Below, piece after piece: positions 42,937-51,189 of a stretch of DNA of 64,000 bases. Both the position numbers and the translations under genes were made by a program. How positions within the stretch are numbered: the first letter of the stretch is position 1; each line of letters starts with the position of its first letter. The stretch is from Pseudomonas sp. UBA1879 (GTDB taxonomy: Bacteria > Pseudomonadota > Gammaproteobacteria > Pseudomonadales > Pseudomonadaceae), in the NCBI RefSeq assembly GCF_002338065.1, contig NZ_DDHJ01000016.1:1-64000 (forward strand), in the 5' to 3' direction. Under the pieces are notes generated by a model. That model made no database searches, was not told where the DNA came from, and saw nothing but the letters and a program-made list of their open reading frames with translations.

Positions 42937-44322
42937 TTACGGCAAGATCGCCTGCGCCAACCCCTCAATCTGCTCCTGCCGCTCGGCATGATTCAGCTTC
43001 GCGTGTGGGTTCAGCGACGACCATTGCGGATGGGCTCGCGCTTTGCGCAGCGCGTCCGGCAGTTTGCCTTCGCGCCAGGATTTGTCCTGCGGTGTATCCA
43101 GCTTGATGCTGTCCATCGCCGCATGGCCCCGAGCCTCAAGCGCCAACAGCAATTGCCGTTGGCGCAGGGCCAGCAGTCGCAGCACCGCGTCGTCCGCAGT
43201 CAGCTCGCGCTGCCCCTTGAGCTTGCCGAGCAGGCGCCCGCCGTAACTGCGCGCTGTCTGCAACGCGCCGCCAGCGATTGCACCCACCAAAGCCGCAGCG
43301 CCTAAAGTGATACCGCCGACCAGCAAATCAACGCCTGCACCGGCTGCTGCGCCGGCTGCAATGCCGCTGCCGACGCGCACCCCCAGCAGTTTCAGCGTTT
43401 CCGGATTGAACAGATCGTCGCCCCAGCGACCGTCAAGCAATGGCAAGTCACTAGCCGAAGCATCATCGCGGCGAAAGGCATAGAGCTTGAGCAGCGCCTC
43501 GACACAGCGTTGCTCGCGCTGGCGCACGGCTCTGCGTAAATCATCGATGGCAGCCCGCACCTGCTCAGCGTCTGTCGCGACGCTGCGTCGACAGGCCGCG
43601 CAATCGATCAATAGCTCGGCGATCAGCCGCGCCGCACTGTGCCGACGCACATCGCGCTGCGCCTGTTGATCAAGGATCAACCGTTCCAGCTGCGGGCGTG
43701 CGTTTTCCAGCAGCAGCGCCAGGCTTTCATACAGCCGCCGCTCACCGTCTTCCGGCGGCGCCACGCTGTCGAAGCGCACCAGTGCATGCAAGCCCAGGCG
43801 AGCCAGAGCGTCGCGCCACTCTGGCTCGCGATGCTGCGCACTGCTGACAAAATTCAGCACTGGCAGCAGCGGTTTTCCACAGCTGGCAAGGACGGCCAAT
43901 TCGTCGCGATATTTGGCGAGCACGGGCTCCCGTGCGTCGATCACATAAAGCCCGGCATCTGACGTCAGCAACTGGCGCAGCACCTTGGCTTCCTGCTCGA
44001 AGCGCTGTCGGGCTTCGCTGCCGTCGAGGAAGCGGGTCAGCCGCGCCGGACCGTCGAGGCGTTCGCCGGGGCGATCCAGACGTTCCAGAAATTCGAGGAG
44101 GGCGATAGCGTCTTCCAGGCCGGGGGTGTCGTACAGCTCTAACAGCGCTTGGCCGTCCACCGACAACCGTGCACCTTCGACGTGGCGCGTGGTGCTGGGG
44201 CGATGGGACACCTCGCCGAAACCGACGTCGCGGGTCAGGGTCCGCAGCAGCGAGGTCTTGCCGACGTTGGTGTGCCCGACGACGGCCAGTTTCAAAGGGC
44301 GCACCGCTGATGGTTCAGTCAT
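42937..44322 (-). CDS. DUF3482 membrane-associated GTPase
   Basis: 461 aa. N-terminal Ras-like GTPase domain: G1 GHTNVGKTS (residues 16-24), G2 THR in TTRHVEG, G3 DTPG, and a later NFVSSA in place of the NKxD motif. The middle is helical; at about residues 315-375 there is a glycine-zipper membrane stretch (GSGIAAGAAAGAGVDLLVGG) and a C-terminal helical tail. Its start overlaps the DUF2868 gene by 8 bp, so the two are translated together and probably form one complex. Function unknown. Confidence 0.85.
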   Translation of the reverse strand: MTEPSAVRPLKLAVVGHTNVGKTSLLRTLTRDVGFGEVSHRPSTTRHVEGARLSVDGQALLELYDTPGLEDAIALLEFLERLDRPGERLDGPARLTRFLDGSEARQRFEQEAKVLRQLLTSDAGLYVIDAREPVLAKYRDELAVLASCGKPLLPVLNFVSSAQHREPEWRDALARLGLHALVRFDSVAPPEDGERRLYESLALLLENARPQLERLILDQQAQRDVRRHSAARLIAELLIDCAACRRSVATDAEQVRAAIDDLRRAVRQREQRCVEALLKLYAFRRDDASASDLPLLDGRWGDDLFNPETLKLLGVRVGSGIAAGAAAGAGVDLLVGGITLGAAALVGAIAGGALQTARSYGGRLLGKLKGQRELTADDAVLRLLALRQRQLLLALEARGHAAMDSIKLDTPQDKSWREGKLPDALRKARAHPQWSSLNPHAKLNHAERQEQIEGLAQAILP

Positions 44323-45706
44323 GTCCGGTCTCCAGCCAGTTCACGGGCGTGCTGTCGGTCCCTATCAGGTCCAGTTGTCGCAACGCGACGTGCCAGTCGC
44401 TCAGCCGATCGGGGTCCAGCGTTTCGCCGTGGGGCGCGGGCAGCAGCCACAGTCTCGTCGCTGTTGCGCATCGGGCCAGTTCTGCAATCAGTGCCAGGCT
44501 GCCGCGATCTGGCGAGCGACGGGGGTCGCAGGCAATCGCAAGGCGAGCAGGGGGGTAGCGGGTCAGTTGATCGAGCAGGGTGCGGCGCGATTCGCGGCTG
44601 TCGAGAATGCCAGCGTTGGCAACGCTTGCCGGCAAGGGCGGCGGCCACGGACGTTGATCGTCCAGCTCGATCGCGACCAGCAGCGCACCCTCGGTATCAC
44701 GCGCCGAAGGGCCGGTTTGCACAGTGTGCAGCTCGGCGGGCGCTGCGTCGTTGATACCCAGTCGCTCGCTGCTCGGCATGAGGCGTTCGCGCAGTTCAAC
44801 GAAGCCGGGCTCGCTCAGGTCCAGCGTCAAATGCTTGCGTCCAGCGCGCCAGCGTCCGTAGCAGAAAAGCGCCAGCAACAGCCGCGGAATAATGCCATAC
44901 ACCACCAGCACGCCCACCAGCCATGCGGCCCAAGCCTGTCGGGCGTTTTCGATCACCGATGCGCTATCGCCGCTGGCGCGAATCATGGCTTCGGTCGGCA
45001 CAGAGAATCCCAGCAGCGATGGCAACATCCCGAGGCCTCGGGTCAGACTGACGAAGGTGTCGCTGCCCAGAATCGTGGTTTCCCAAACGAATCCGTAGCG
45101 GCGGGTCGCCATCAGCAGCAGGAGCAGCACCAGAGCACTGAGCAGCGCCAGCAGCCACAGCCCATTGACGCAGGCGCCGAGCAGCCAGCGGTTGAGGCGC
45201 TTGCGTTGCAACAGCAGAATCAACGCCGGTGCGAGCTGCGCGGCTTGGGCATCGCGCGCGAGCTTTTCACTGAGCCACCACCACACGCGTCCCAGGCTGG
45301 CTGCGCTGTCTCCCGCGAATAGCAGGCCCAGCGCCCAACTGATCAATAAAATCAGATTAAGCCCGAGCAGGCTGCCCACCGCCCAGAACACATTGACAGG
45401 GGTCTGCCCGTCGCCCAGCGCGGCAAAGGCCAGTCCGGCGCCGCTGATGACCGCGAATATCGCCAGCAGGATCAGCGACAGCCGCGCGCCCTGTTTCCAG
45501 TGACGCAGCGCTGCGAGCATGCCATCGCGCTCGGCCAGCCACAGGGCACGGTGTCTGATGCGCGTGAGTAAGTCGCCCGCTGTGGCGCGGGCGCGGCGGC
45601 TGGCTTCGTCATCGTCGAGCGGGCCCGCGTGTTGCTCGCGCAGGCGAACGGCTTCGGTCAGCCAGAGTTCATCGAGTGGGGTCAGTGCAGTCACACGGCG
45701 TCTCAT
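44315..45706 (-). CDS. DUF2868 membrane protein, partner of the DUF3482 GTPase
   Basis: 463 aa. Four or more hydrophobic segments in the first two thirds (for example LSLILLAIFAVISGAGLAFA, LLALLSALVLLLLLM, LVGVLVVYGIIPRLLLALF) and a C-terminal soluble region (about 300-463) with a Rossmann-like beta-alpha pattern. ATG 45706 gives MRRRVTALTPLDELW; the longer frame upstream adds 24 atypical residues. Unknown function; always paired with DUF3482 GTPases as here. Confidence 0.85.
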   Translation of the reverse strand: MRRRVTALTPLDELWLTEAVRLREQHAGPLDDDEASRRARATAGDLLTRIRHRALWLAERDGMLAALRHWKQGARLSLILLAIFAVISGAGLAFAALGDGQTPVNVFWAVGSLLGLNLILLISWALGLLFAGDSAASLGRVWWWLSEKLARDAQAAQLAPALILLLQRKRLNRWLLGACVNGLWLLALLSALVLLLLLMATRRYGFVWETTILGSDTFVSLTRGLGMLPSLLGFSVPTEAMIRASGDSASVIENARQAWAAWLVGVLVVYGIIPRLLLALFCYGRWRAGRKHLTLDLSEPGFVELRERLMPSSERLGINDAAPAELHTVQTGPSARDTEGALLVAIELDDQRPWPPPLPASVANAGILDSRESRRTLLDQLTRYPPARLAIACDPRRSPDRGSLALIAELARCATATRLWLLPAPHGETLDPDRLSDWHVALRQLDLIGTDSTPVNWLETGHD

Positions 45707-45779
45707 TGGTAAAATCAGAAGTGAGCATAACCGCTGTTGCTGGAATGATGCAGTCAAGCAGTCGTGACGATTGGACAAT

Positions 45780-45803
45780 CGTTATCGTGAGCAAGCTCAC
45801 GCC
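45780..45803. repeat. Single REP arm (half of family C)
   Basis: ATCGTGAGCAAGCTCACG, itself a small palindrome, upstream of folA. No opposite arm within 200 bp. Confidence 0.6.
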
Positions 45804-45877
45804 TGGAATGGGTCGTCGTTTGTGCAGACGTTCTTACCCGCATGCGTGTGTGCAGAGGGACTGCTATCCTCGCCGCC

Positions 45878-46390
45878 ATGAAAAAACATCTCCCCCTCAG
45901 CCTGATTGCCGCGCTCGGTGAAAACCGGGTCATCGGCGTCGACAATTCCATGCCCTGGCATTTGCCGGGGGATTTCAAATATTTCAAGGCCACCACACTG
46001 GGCAAGCCGATCATCATGGGTCGCAAGACCTGGGATTCGCTGGGTCGCCCGCTGCCAGGGCGGTTGAATCTGGTCGTTACGCGCCAAACAGACCTTCAAC
46101 TGGAGGGCGCCGAAGTGTTCACTTCGCTGGACGCCGCAGTTGAACGCGCCGAGGCTTGGGCCGCCGAGCAGGGTGTCAGCGAGGTGATGCTGATCGGCGG
46201 CGCGCAGCTGTATGCGCAAGGGCTAGAGCAGGCGGATCGTCTGTACCTGACCCGCGTGGCGCTCAGGCCCGAAGGCGATGCGTGGTTTCCGGAGTTTGAT
46301 GAAGCCGAGTGGGCGCTGGTTTCCAATGTGGACAACCCGCCAGTGGATGACAAGCCTGCGTACAGCTTTGAGGTGTGGGAGCGCCGTTAA
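45878..46390 (+). CDS. folA: Dihydrofolate reductase
   Basis: 170 aa, the normal chromosomal length. Reduces dihydrofolate to tetrahydrofolate with NADPH. Active-site pieces IAALGENRVIGVDNSMPWHLPGD (Asp in MPWHLPGD at residue 33 region), GRKTWDSLGRPLPGR for NADPH, and VMLIGGAQLY are intact. ATG 45878 was chosen by family length; a frame-extending ATG at 45842 is unlikely. Confidence 0.95.
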   Translation: MKKHLPLSLIAALGENRVIGVDNSMPWHLPGDFKYFKATTLGKPIIMGRKTWDSLGRPLPGRLNLVVTRQTDLQLEGAEVFTSLDAAVERAEAWAAEQGVSEVMLIGGAQLYAQGLEQADRLYLTRVALRPEGDAWFPEFDEAEWALVSNVDNPPVDDKPAYSFEVWERR

Positions 46391-46395
46391 ACAGC

Positions 46396-46572
46396 AATCG
46401 CGAGCAAGCTCACTCCTACATTGAAGCGCGATCAACTGTAGGAGCGTGGCTTGTCCCGCGATCTGCCGGGCACCGGCAGCAAAACACAGCGTTTGCAGCG
46501 TGTCAGGATGATCGCATCAGCAGGGTTTACTGTTGCTGAGCAACAGATCGCGGGACAAGCCGCGCTCCTACA
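46396..46572. repeat. Single family C arm plus complete family B REP pair
   Basis: A lone arm CGCGAGCAAGCTCACTCCTA (46400-46419) is followed by a family B pair (46437-46572, TGTAGGAGCGTGGCTTGTCC and GGACAAGCCGCGCTCCTACA). Fills most of the 355-bp gap between folA and pchP; the rest (46573-46745) should hold the pchP promoter. Confidence 0.92.
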
Positions 46573-46745
46573 ATCGTCTGCCAACGACCGCTGCAAGTTG
46601 TCACGAATATGTCGCTTTTACGTCATCTGTCGCGATCGGCAATGAACATGACGCCATCAGAACGCGCACGGTCGCTGACGCATTAAAACAGTCACCACTT
46701 TTTGTTACGGTCCAGCCTCGAATTTATAAAGGGGAGGACACCGTT

Positions 46746-47801
46746 ATGAAGCTCGTACCAAAACTGTTAGCCGCTGCGCTCTGTCTCGGCCTGGCGGGTC
46801 AGGCTTTTTCCACGGAGTTGAAACACTGGCCCGAGCCTGCGGCCAAGCAGCTGAACGCCATGATCGCGGCGAATGCCAACAAAGGTAACTTCGCGGTTTT
46901 CGACATGGACAACACCAGCTACCGCTACGACCTCGAAGAATCACTGCTGCCCTATCTGGAAAACAAGGGCGTGCTGACTCGCGAAAAGCTCGACCCTTCC
47001 CTCAAGCTGATCCCGTTCAAGGACACCGCCGACCATAAGGAAAGCCTGTTCAGCTATTACTACCGCCTCTGCGAAATCGACGACATGGTCTGCTACCCGT
47101 GGGTCGCGCAGGTGTTCTCCGGCTTCACCCTCAAAGAGCTCAAAGGCTACGTCGATGAGCTGATGGCCTCGGGCAAGGCGGTACCGAGCACCTATTACGA
47201 GGGCGATGTGATCAAGACCCTCGACGTGCAGCCACCGAAAGTCTTCACGGGCCAGGCTGAGCTGTACAACAAACTGATGGAGAACGGCATTGAGGTTTAC
47301 GTAATGACCGCCGCCTCCGAAGAGCTGGTACGCATGGTCGCGTCCGATCCGAAGTACGGCTACAACGTTAAACCGCAGAACGTCATTGGTGTGACCACGC
47401 TGCTGAAAAACCGTGAAACCGGCGAGTTGACCACCGCGCGCAAGCAGATCGCGGCCGGCAAATACGACGAGAAAGCCAACCTCAATCTTGAGCTGACCCC
47501 CTACCTGTGGACCCCGGCGACCTGGATGGCGGGCAAGCAGGCGGCGATCCTGACTTACATTGATCAATGGAAAAAACCGGTGTTGGTGGGCGGCGATACG
47601 CCGAGCAGCGATGGCTACATGCTGTTTCACAGCGTCGATGTCGCCAAAGGCGGCGTGCACCTGTGGGTCAACCGCAAAGACAAATACATGACCCAGCTCA
47701 ACGGCATGATGAAGACCAATGCCGAAGCTCAGGCGAAAGAAGGGCTGCCGGTGACGGCGGACAAGAACTGGGTGATCGTCAAGCCGGATGAGATTCAATA
47801 A
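46746..47801 (+). CDS. pchP: Phosphorylcholine phosphatase (HAD family), periplasmic
   Basis: 351 aa with a 22-residue signal peptide (QAFS|TEL). Releases choline from phosphorylcholine in the periplasm. The HAD motifs match P. aeruginosa PchP: motif I DMDNT at residues 53-57, motif II MTAASEE, and motif III GGDTPSSDG. ATG 46746 follows GGGGAGG. It would feed choline to uptake systems such as the betT product at 27 kb. Followed by a terminator. Confidence 0.9.
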   Translation: MKLVPKLLAAALCLGLAGQAFSTELKHWPEPAAKQLNAMIAANANKGNFAVFDMDNTSYRYDLEESLLPYLENKGVLTREKLDPSLKLIPFKDTADHKESLFSYYYRLCEIDDMVCYPWVAQVFSGFTLKELKGYVDELMASGKAVPSTYYEGDVIKTLDVQPPKVFTGQAELYNKLMENGIEVYVMTAASEELVRMVASDPKYGYNVKPQNVIGVTTLLKNRETGELTTARKQIAAGKYDEKANLNLELTPYLWTPATWMAGKQAAILTYIDQWKKPVLVGGDTPSSDGYMLFHSVDVAKGGVHLWVNRKDKYMTQLNGMMKTNAEAQAKEGLPVTADKNWVIVKPDEIQ

Positions 47802-47812
47802 TCAAGAAAACG

Positions 47813-47840
47813 AAGCCCAGCATGACTGCTGGGCTTTCCA
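47813..47840 (+). terminator. pchP terminator
   Basis: Arms AAGCCCAGC (47813-47821) and GCTGGGCTT (47828-47836), then TTCC. It lies 12 bp after the stop; only a short T run. Confidence 0.7.
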
Positions 47841-48206
47841 TCACTGCACTACAAGACACGTGGCGAATTTGCATGCGCCTCCCTTTCTGGCGAGTGTCAC
47901 GTATTTGATCGCTGGATTGCCGCTCGTAGGAGTGATACTCAGGGGGAAAGTGGTGGCGTCATTGATGAGATAAGTCGCCTTGGAGGCGACCTCCTGTTTC
48001 ACACCCTTCTGTATGACGAAGATCGTGGAGGCGTTGTTGTTACGCACTTCTACCGCCGTATCTGATTCCTGTGTCGTGGACGCTTGACCGCCGCTTACAG
48101 TGCCCTCGCTCGGAGCAGAGGGCTGTTGGGCGTCGGACGGCGTTAACGCATAGGCTGCGAAGCAAATACTTGAGATTGTTACAAAGAGCATCAGTCTGGT
48201 TTTCAT
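47841..48206 (-). CDS. Small secreted protein of unknown function
   Basis: 121 aa. Signal peptide of about 20 residues (MLFVTISSICFAAYA), a Gln/Ser/Thr-rich low-complexity segment at 25-50, then a compact beta-rich tail (STIFVIQKGVKQEVASKATYL) ending with two Cys (112 and 117) that could pair. AAGGA lies well placed before ATG 48206. Codon use is more A+T-rich than in its neighbours. It shares no motif I recognise. Convergent with pchP. Confidence 0.65.
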   Translation of the reverse strand: MKTRLMLFVTISSICFAAYALTPSDAQQPSAPSEGTVSGGQASTTQESDTAVEVRNNNASTIFVIQKGVKQEVASKATYLINDATTFPLSITPTSGNPAIKYVTLARKGGACKFATCLVVQ

Positions 48207-48346
48207 CGTGTTTTCCTTAACAGTTGATGACCACGTATCAAAGATCGGATCTTCAGCGCCTGATTCCCCATCGACTGTAGACCTTTGGCGCAAAGTAAAC
48301 ACCTGTCAGAAATGACAGTGTGCATACGACGCCCTGTTCGTCACGG

Positions 48347-48380
48347 CAAAAAAAAACGCCCCGATGAGCGGGGCGTTTTA
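48347..48380 (-). terminator. ilvD terminator
   Basis: Arms AAAACGCCCC (48353-48362) and GGGGCGTTTT (48370-48379) with a T run on the minus strand, 20 bp after the ilvD stop. The plus strand also has a short T run. Confidence 0.92.
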
Positions 48381-48399
48381 TCTGGGCCTCAAGTGTCGA

Positions 48400-50247
48400 T
48401 CACGGCACCAGCTTGTCCAGCAGCGCCTTGTCACGCACGGCGCCTTTGTCGGCGCTGGTCGCCAGCAGGGCGTAGGCCTTCAGGGCGGTGGTCACTTTAC
48501 GCGGACGGGTTTCGACCGGCTTCCAGCCTTTCTTGTCCTGTTCGGCACGGCGCTCGGCCATTTCCGCGTCGTCGATCAACAGATTGATCGAGCGGTTCGG
48601 AATGTCGATTAGCACTTTGTCGCCATCACGCACCAGACCGATCGCGCCGCCCGCTGCGGCTTCCGGCGAAGCGTGGCCGATGGACAGACCGGAAGTGCCC
48701 CCCGAGAAACGGCCATCGGTCAGCAGTGCACAGGCTTTGCCCAGGCCTTTGGATTTCAGGTACGAGGTCGGGTAGAGCATTTCCTGCATGCCCGGGCCTC
48801 CTTTGGGGCCTTCGTAGCGGATGATCACGATATCGCCGGCCTTCACTTCGTCTGCGAGGATGCCGCGCACCGCGCTGTCTTGGCTTTCGAAGATCTTCGC
48901 GTTGCCTTCGAACACATGGATCGACTCATCCACCCCTGCGGTTTTCACCACACAACCGTCCAGCGCGATGTTGCCGTAGAGCACGGCCAGGCCGCCTTCT
49001 TGCGAGTACGCGTGCTCGACGCTACGGATGCAGCCGTTCTCGCGGTCGTCGTCCAGGGTGTCCCAGCGGGTCGACTGACTGAACGCCGTTTGCGTCGGAA
49101 TGCCGGCCGGGCCTGCTTTGAAGAAGTGATGAACCGCTTCGTCGTCGGTCTGGGTGATGTCCCACTTGGCGATGGCTTCTTCCATCGACTTGGAATGCAC
49201 GGTCGGCAGGTCGGTATGCAGCAGGCCGCCACGGGCCAGCGAACCGAGGATGCTGAAGATCCCGCCTGCGCGGTGCACGTCTTCCATGTGGTACTTCTGA
49301 ATGTTCGGCGCGACTTTGCACAGCTGCGGGACTTTGCGCGACAGGCGATCAATGTCACGCAGGTCGAACGCGACTTCGGCTTCCTGAGCGGCCGCCAGCA
49401 AGTGCAGGATGGTATTGGTCGAGCCACCCATGGCGATGTCCAGGGTCATCGCGTTTTCGAATGCCTTGAAGTTGGCGATGTTGCGCGGCAGCACCGAATC
49501 ATCGTTGTCGCGGTAGTAGGTTTTGCACAGCTCGACGATGGTGCGGCCCGCTTGCAGGAATAATTGCTCGCGGTCGCTGTGGGTGGCCAAGGTCGAACCG
49601 TTGCCGGGCAGCGCAAGGCCCAGGGCTTCGGTCAGGCAGTTCATCGAGTTGGCGGTGAACATGCCAGAGCACGAACCGCAGGTTGGGCAGGCACTGCGCT
49701 CGTATTCGGCGACTTTTTCGTCGGAAGCGCTGGAGTCAGCGGCGATGACCATGGCGTCGACCAGATCAAGCCCGTGGCTGGCCAGTTTGGTCTTGCCGGC
49801 TTCCATCGGGCCGCCAGAAACGAAGATCACCGGGATGTTCAGGCGCAGGGCGGCCATCAGCATGCCGGGAGTGATCTTGTCGCAGTTGGAGATGCAGACA
49901 ATGGCGTCGGCGCAGTGAGCGTTGACCATGTACTCGACAGAGTCGGCGATGACCTCGCGGCTCGGCAGCGAATACAGCATGCCGTCGTGCCCCATGGCGA
50001 TGCCGTCGTCGACCGCGATGGTGTTGAATTCCTTGGCCACACCACCCGCTTTTTCGATCTCGCGGGCAACCAGTTGGCCCAGGTCTTTCAAGTGCACGTG
50101 ACCCGGAACAAATTGGGTGAAGGAGTTGGCGATGGCGATGATCGGTTTCTTGAAGTCTTCGTCTTTCATCCCCGTGGCACGCCACAAGGCACGCGCGCCG
50201 GCCATGTTGCGGCCGTGGGTAGACGTTTTCGAGCGGTAATCAGGCAT
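48400..50247 (-). CDS. ilvD: Dihydroxy-acid dehydratase
   Basis: 615 aa Fe-S enzyme of valine, leucine and isoleucine synthesis; dehydrates dihydroxyisovalerate and dihydroxymethylvalerate. Cluster-ligand regions CISNCDKITPGM and CPTCGSCSGMFTANSM and the C-terminal block GGTSGLSIGHASPEAAAGG are intact. Monocistronic with its own terminator. Confidence 0.97.
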   Translation of the reverse strand: MPDYRSKTSTHGRNMAGARALWRATGMKDEDFKKPIIAIANSFTQFVPGHVHLKDLGQLVAREIEKAGGVAKEFNTIAVDDGIAMGHDGMLYSLPSREVIADSVEYMVNAHCADAIVCISNCDKITPGMLMAALRLNIPVIFVSGGPMEAGKTKLASHGLDLVDAMVIAADSSASDEKVAEYERSACPTCGSCSGMFTANSMNCLTEALGLALPGNGSTLATHSDREQLFLQAGRTIVELCKTYYRDNDDSVLPRNIANFKAFENAMTLDIAMGGSTNTILHLLAAAQEAEVAFDLRDIDRLSRKVPQLCKVAPNIQKYHMEDVHRAGGIFSILGSLARGGLLHTDLPTVHSKSMEEAIAKWDITQTDDEAVHHFFKAGPAGIPTQTAFSQSTRWDTLDDDRENGCIRSVEHAYSQEGGLAVLYGNIALDGCVVKTAGVDESIHVFEGNAKIFESQDSAVRGILADEVKAGDIVIIRYEGPKGGPGMQEMLYPTSYLKSKGLGKACALLTDGRFSGGTSGLSIGHASPEAAAGGAIGLVRDGDKVLIDIPNRSINLLIDDAEMAERRAEQDKKGWKPVETRPRKVTTALKAYALLATSADKGAVRDKALLDKLVP

Positions 50248-50464
50248 TGGAGCACTCCGGGCGGCTAATCAGATTCAGTAAGGGAGTGAGCTTCTCGTGG
50301 TCCATTGCAACGGCGACAGGTCGCTACCGTTACGGATAAGGTCGGTGACGTCACAGGATCACTGCACGCTCGACCGGAGCTCATAAACCCGCCGGGGGAT
50401 GATTGGCGATGAATAGCGGTGATTCTACACCTGTGGGGGCGGGAGGGAATGGTTGGGATCGAAG

Positions 50465-50530
50465 CATCGCGAGCAAGCTCACTCTTACTTGTCCTGCGGT
50501 AACCCTGTAGGAGTGAGCTTGCTCGCGATG
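50465..50530. repeat. REP pair, family C, left flank of the RAYT gene
   Basis: Arms ATCGCGAGCAAGCTCACTCT and TAGGAGTGAGCTTGCTCGCG, closely spaced (66 bp), in the 376-bp gap between ilvD and the RAYT gene; the rest of that gap shows no gene. Confidence 0.92.
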
Positions 50531-50623
50531 GCATTCCAACAGACACATTCTGACTTTCAAATCTGGGAGGGGGTAATGGGCTCCTCCTAACCTGACTCAG
50601 ATGATTTCGGCTGAGTTGAAAGA

Positions 50624-51082
50624 ATGTCTAACCTCCCACGTTATAAATCTTTACGCAGTGGTCGCTACTCTGAATCAGGAAGAATCTACCTCATCACCTC
50701 GGTCACTCAACACCGTAACCCTGTATTCAACGATTGGCGTTTAGGACGGTTGGTTGTAAACGAACTGCGCGTGGCTCACGAATCCGGAGCCGTAAACTCT
50801 TTGGCTTGGGTCGTGATGCCCGACCATATTCACTGGCTATTCGAATTGAAGGACAGCCAGCTAACGCCGCTCGTTCAACGAATCAAGTCTTGCAGTGCTC
50901 GCACGGTCAACCGCGCTCGGGGCCAACATCAGCAACTTTGGCAAAGAGGTTTTCATGACCGTGCCCTTCGACGCGAAGACGATCTCGTGAAGATGGCGAG
51001 GTATGTTGTTGCTAATCCGCTGCGTGCCGGACTGGTGGAAAAGCTAGGCGATTATCCGCTTTGGGATGCGGTGTGGCTGTGA
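50624..51082 (+). CDS. REP-associated tyrosine transposase (RAYT)
   Basis: 152 aa Y1-transposase family protein, thought to mobilise REP sequences as single strands. The HUH-type metal motif is His68-x-His70 (MPDHIHWLF), the catalytic Tyr is probably Tyr127 (ARYVVANPLRAGLV), and the C-terminal LWQRGFHDRALRREDD is family-specific. Full length, no frameshift. It lies between two family C REP pairs (50465-50530 and 51089-51168), the arrangement called a REPtron. It probably spread the C-type repeats seen through this window. Codon usage is lower in G+C than flanking genes. Confidence 0.9.
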   Translation: MSNLPRYKSLRSGRYSESGRIYLITSVTQHRNPVFNDWRLGRLVVNELRVAHESGAVNSLAWVVMPDHIHWLFELKDSQLTPLVQRIKSCSARTVNRARGQHQQLWQRGFHDRALRREDDLVKMARYVVANPLRAGLVEKLGDYPLWDAVWL

Positions 51083-51088
51083 GAGCGA

Positions 51089-51168
51089 ATCGCGAGCAAG
51101 CTCACTCCTACATGTCCTGCACTAACCCTGTAGGGATCGGAGTAGCGCTGCACTTTGCTCGCGATAGC
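51089..51168. repeat. REP pair, family C, right flank of the RAYT gene (decayed)
   Basis: Left arm CGCGAGCAAGCTCACTCCTA is intact (51091-51110). The right arm is broken: TGTAGGGATCGGAGTAG then TTTGCTCGCGATAG. It lies 7 bp past the RAYT stop. Confidence 0.85.
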
Positions 51169-51189
51169 GTCATGTCAAACGCTGCTCAA

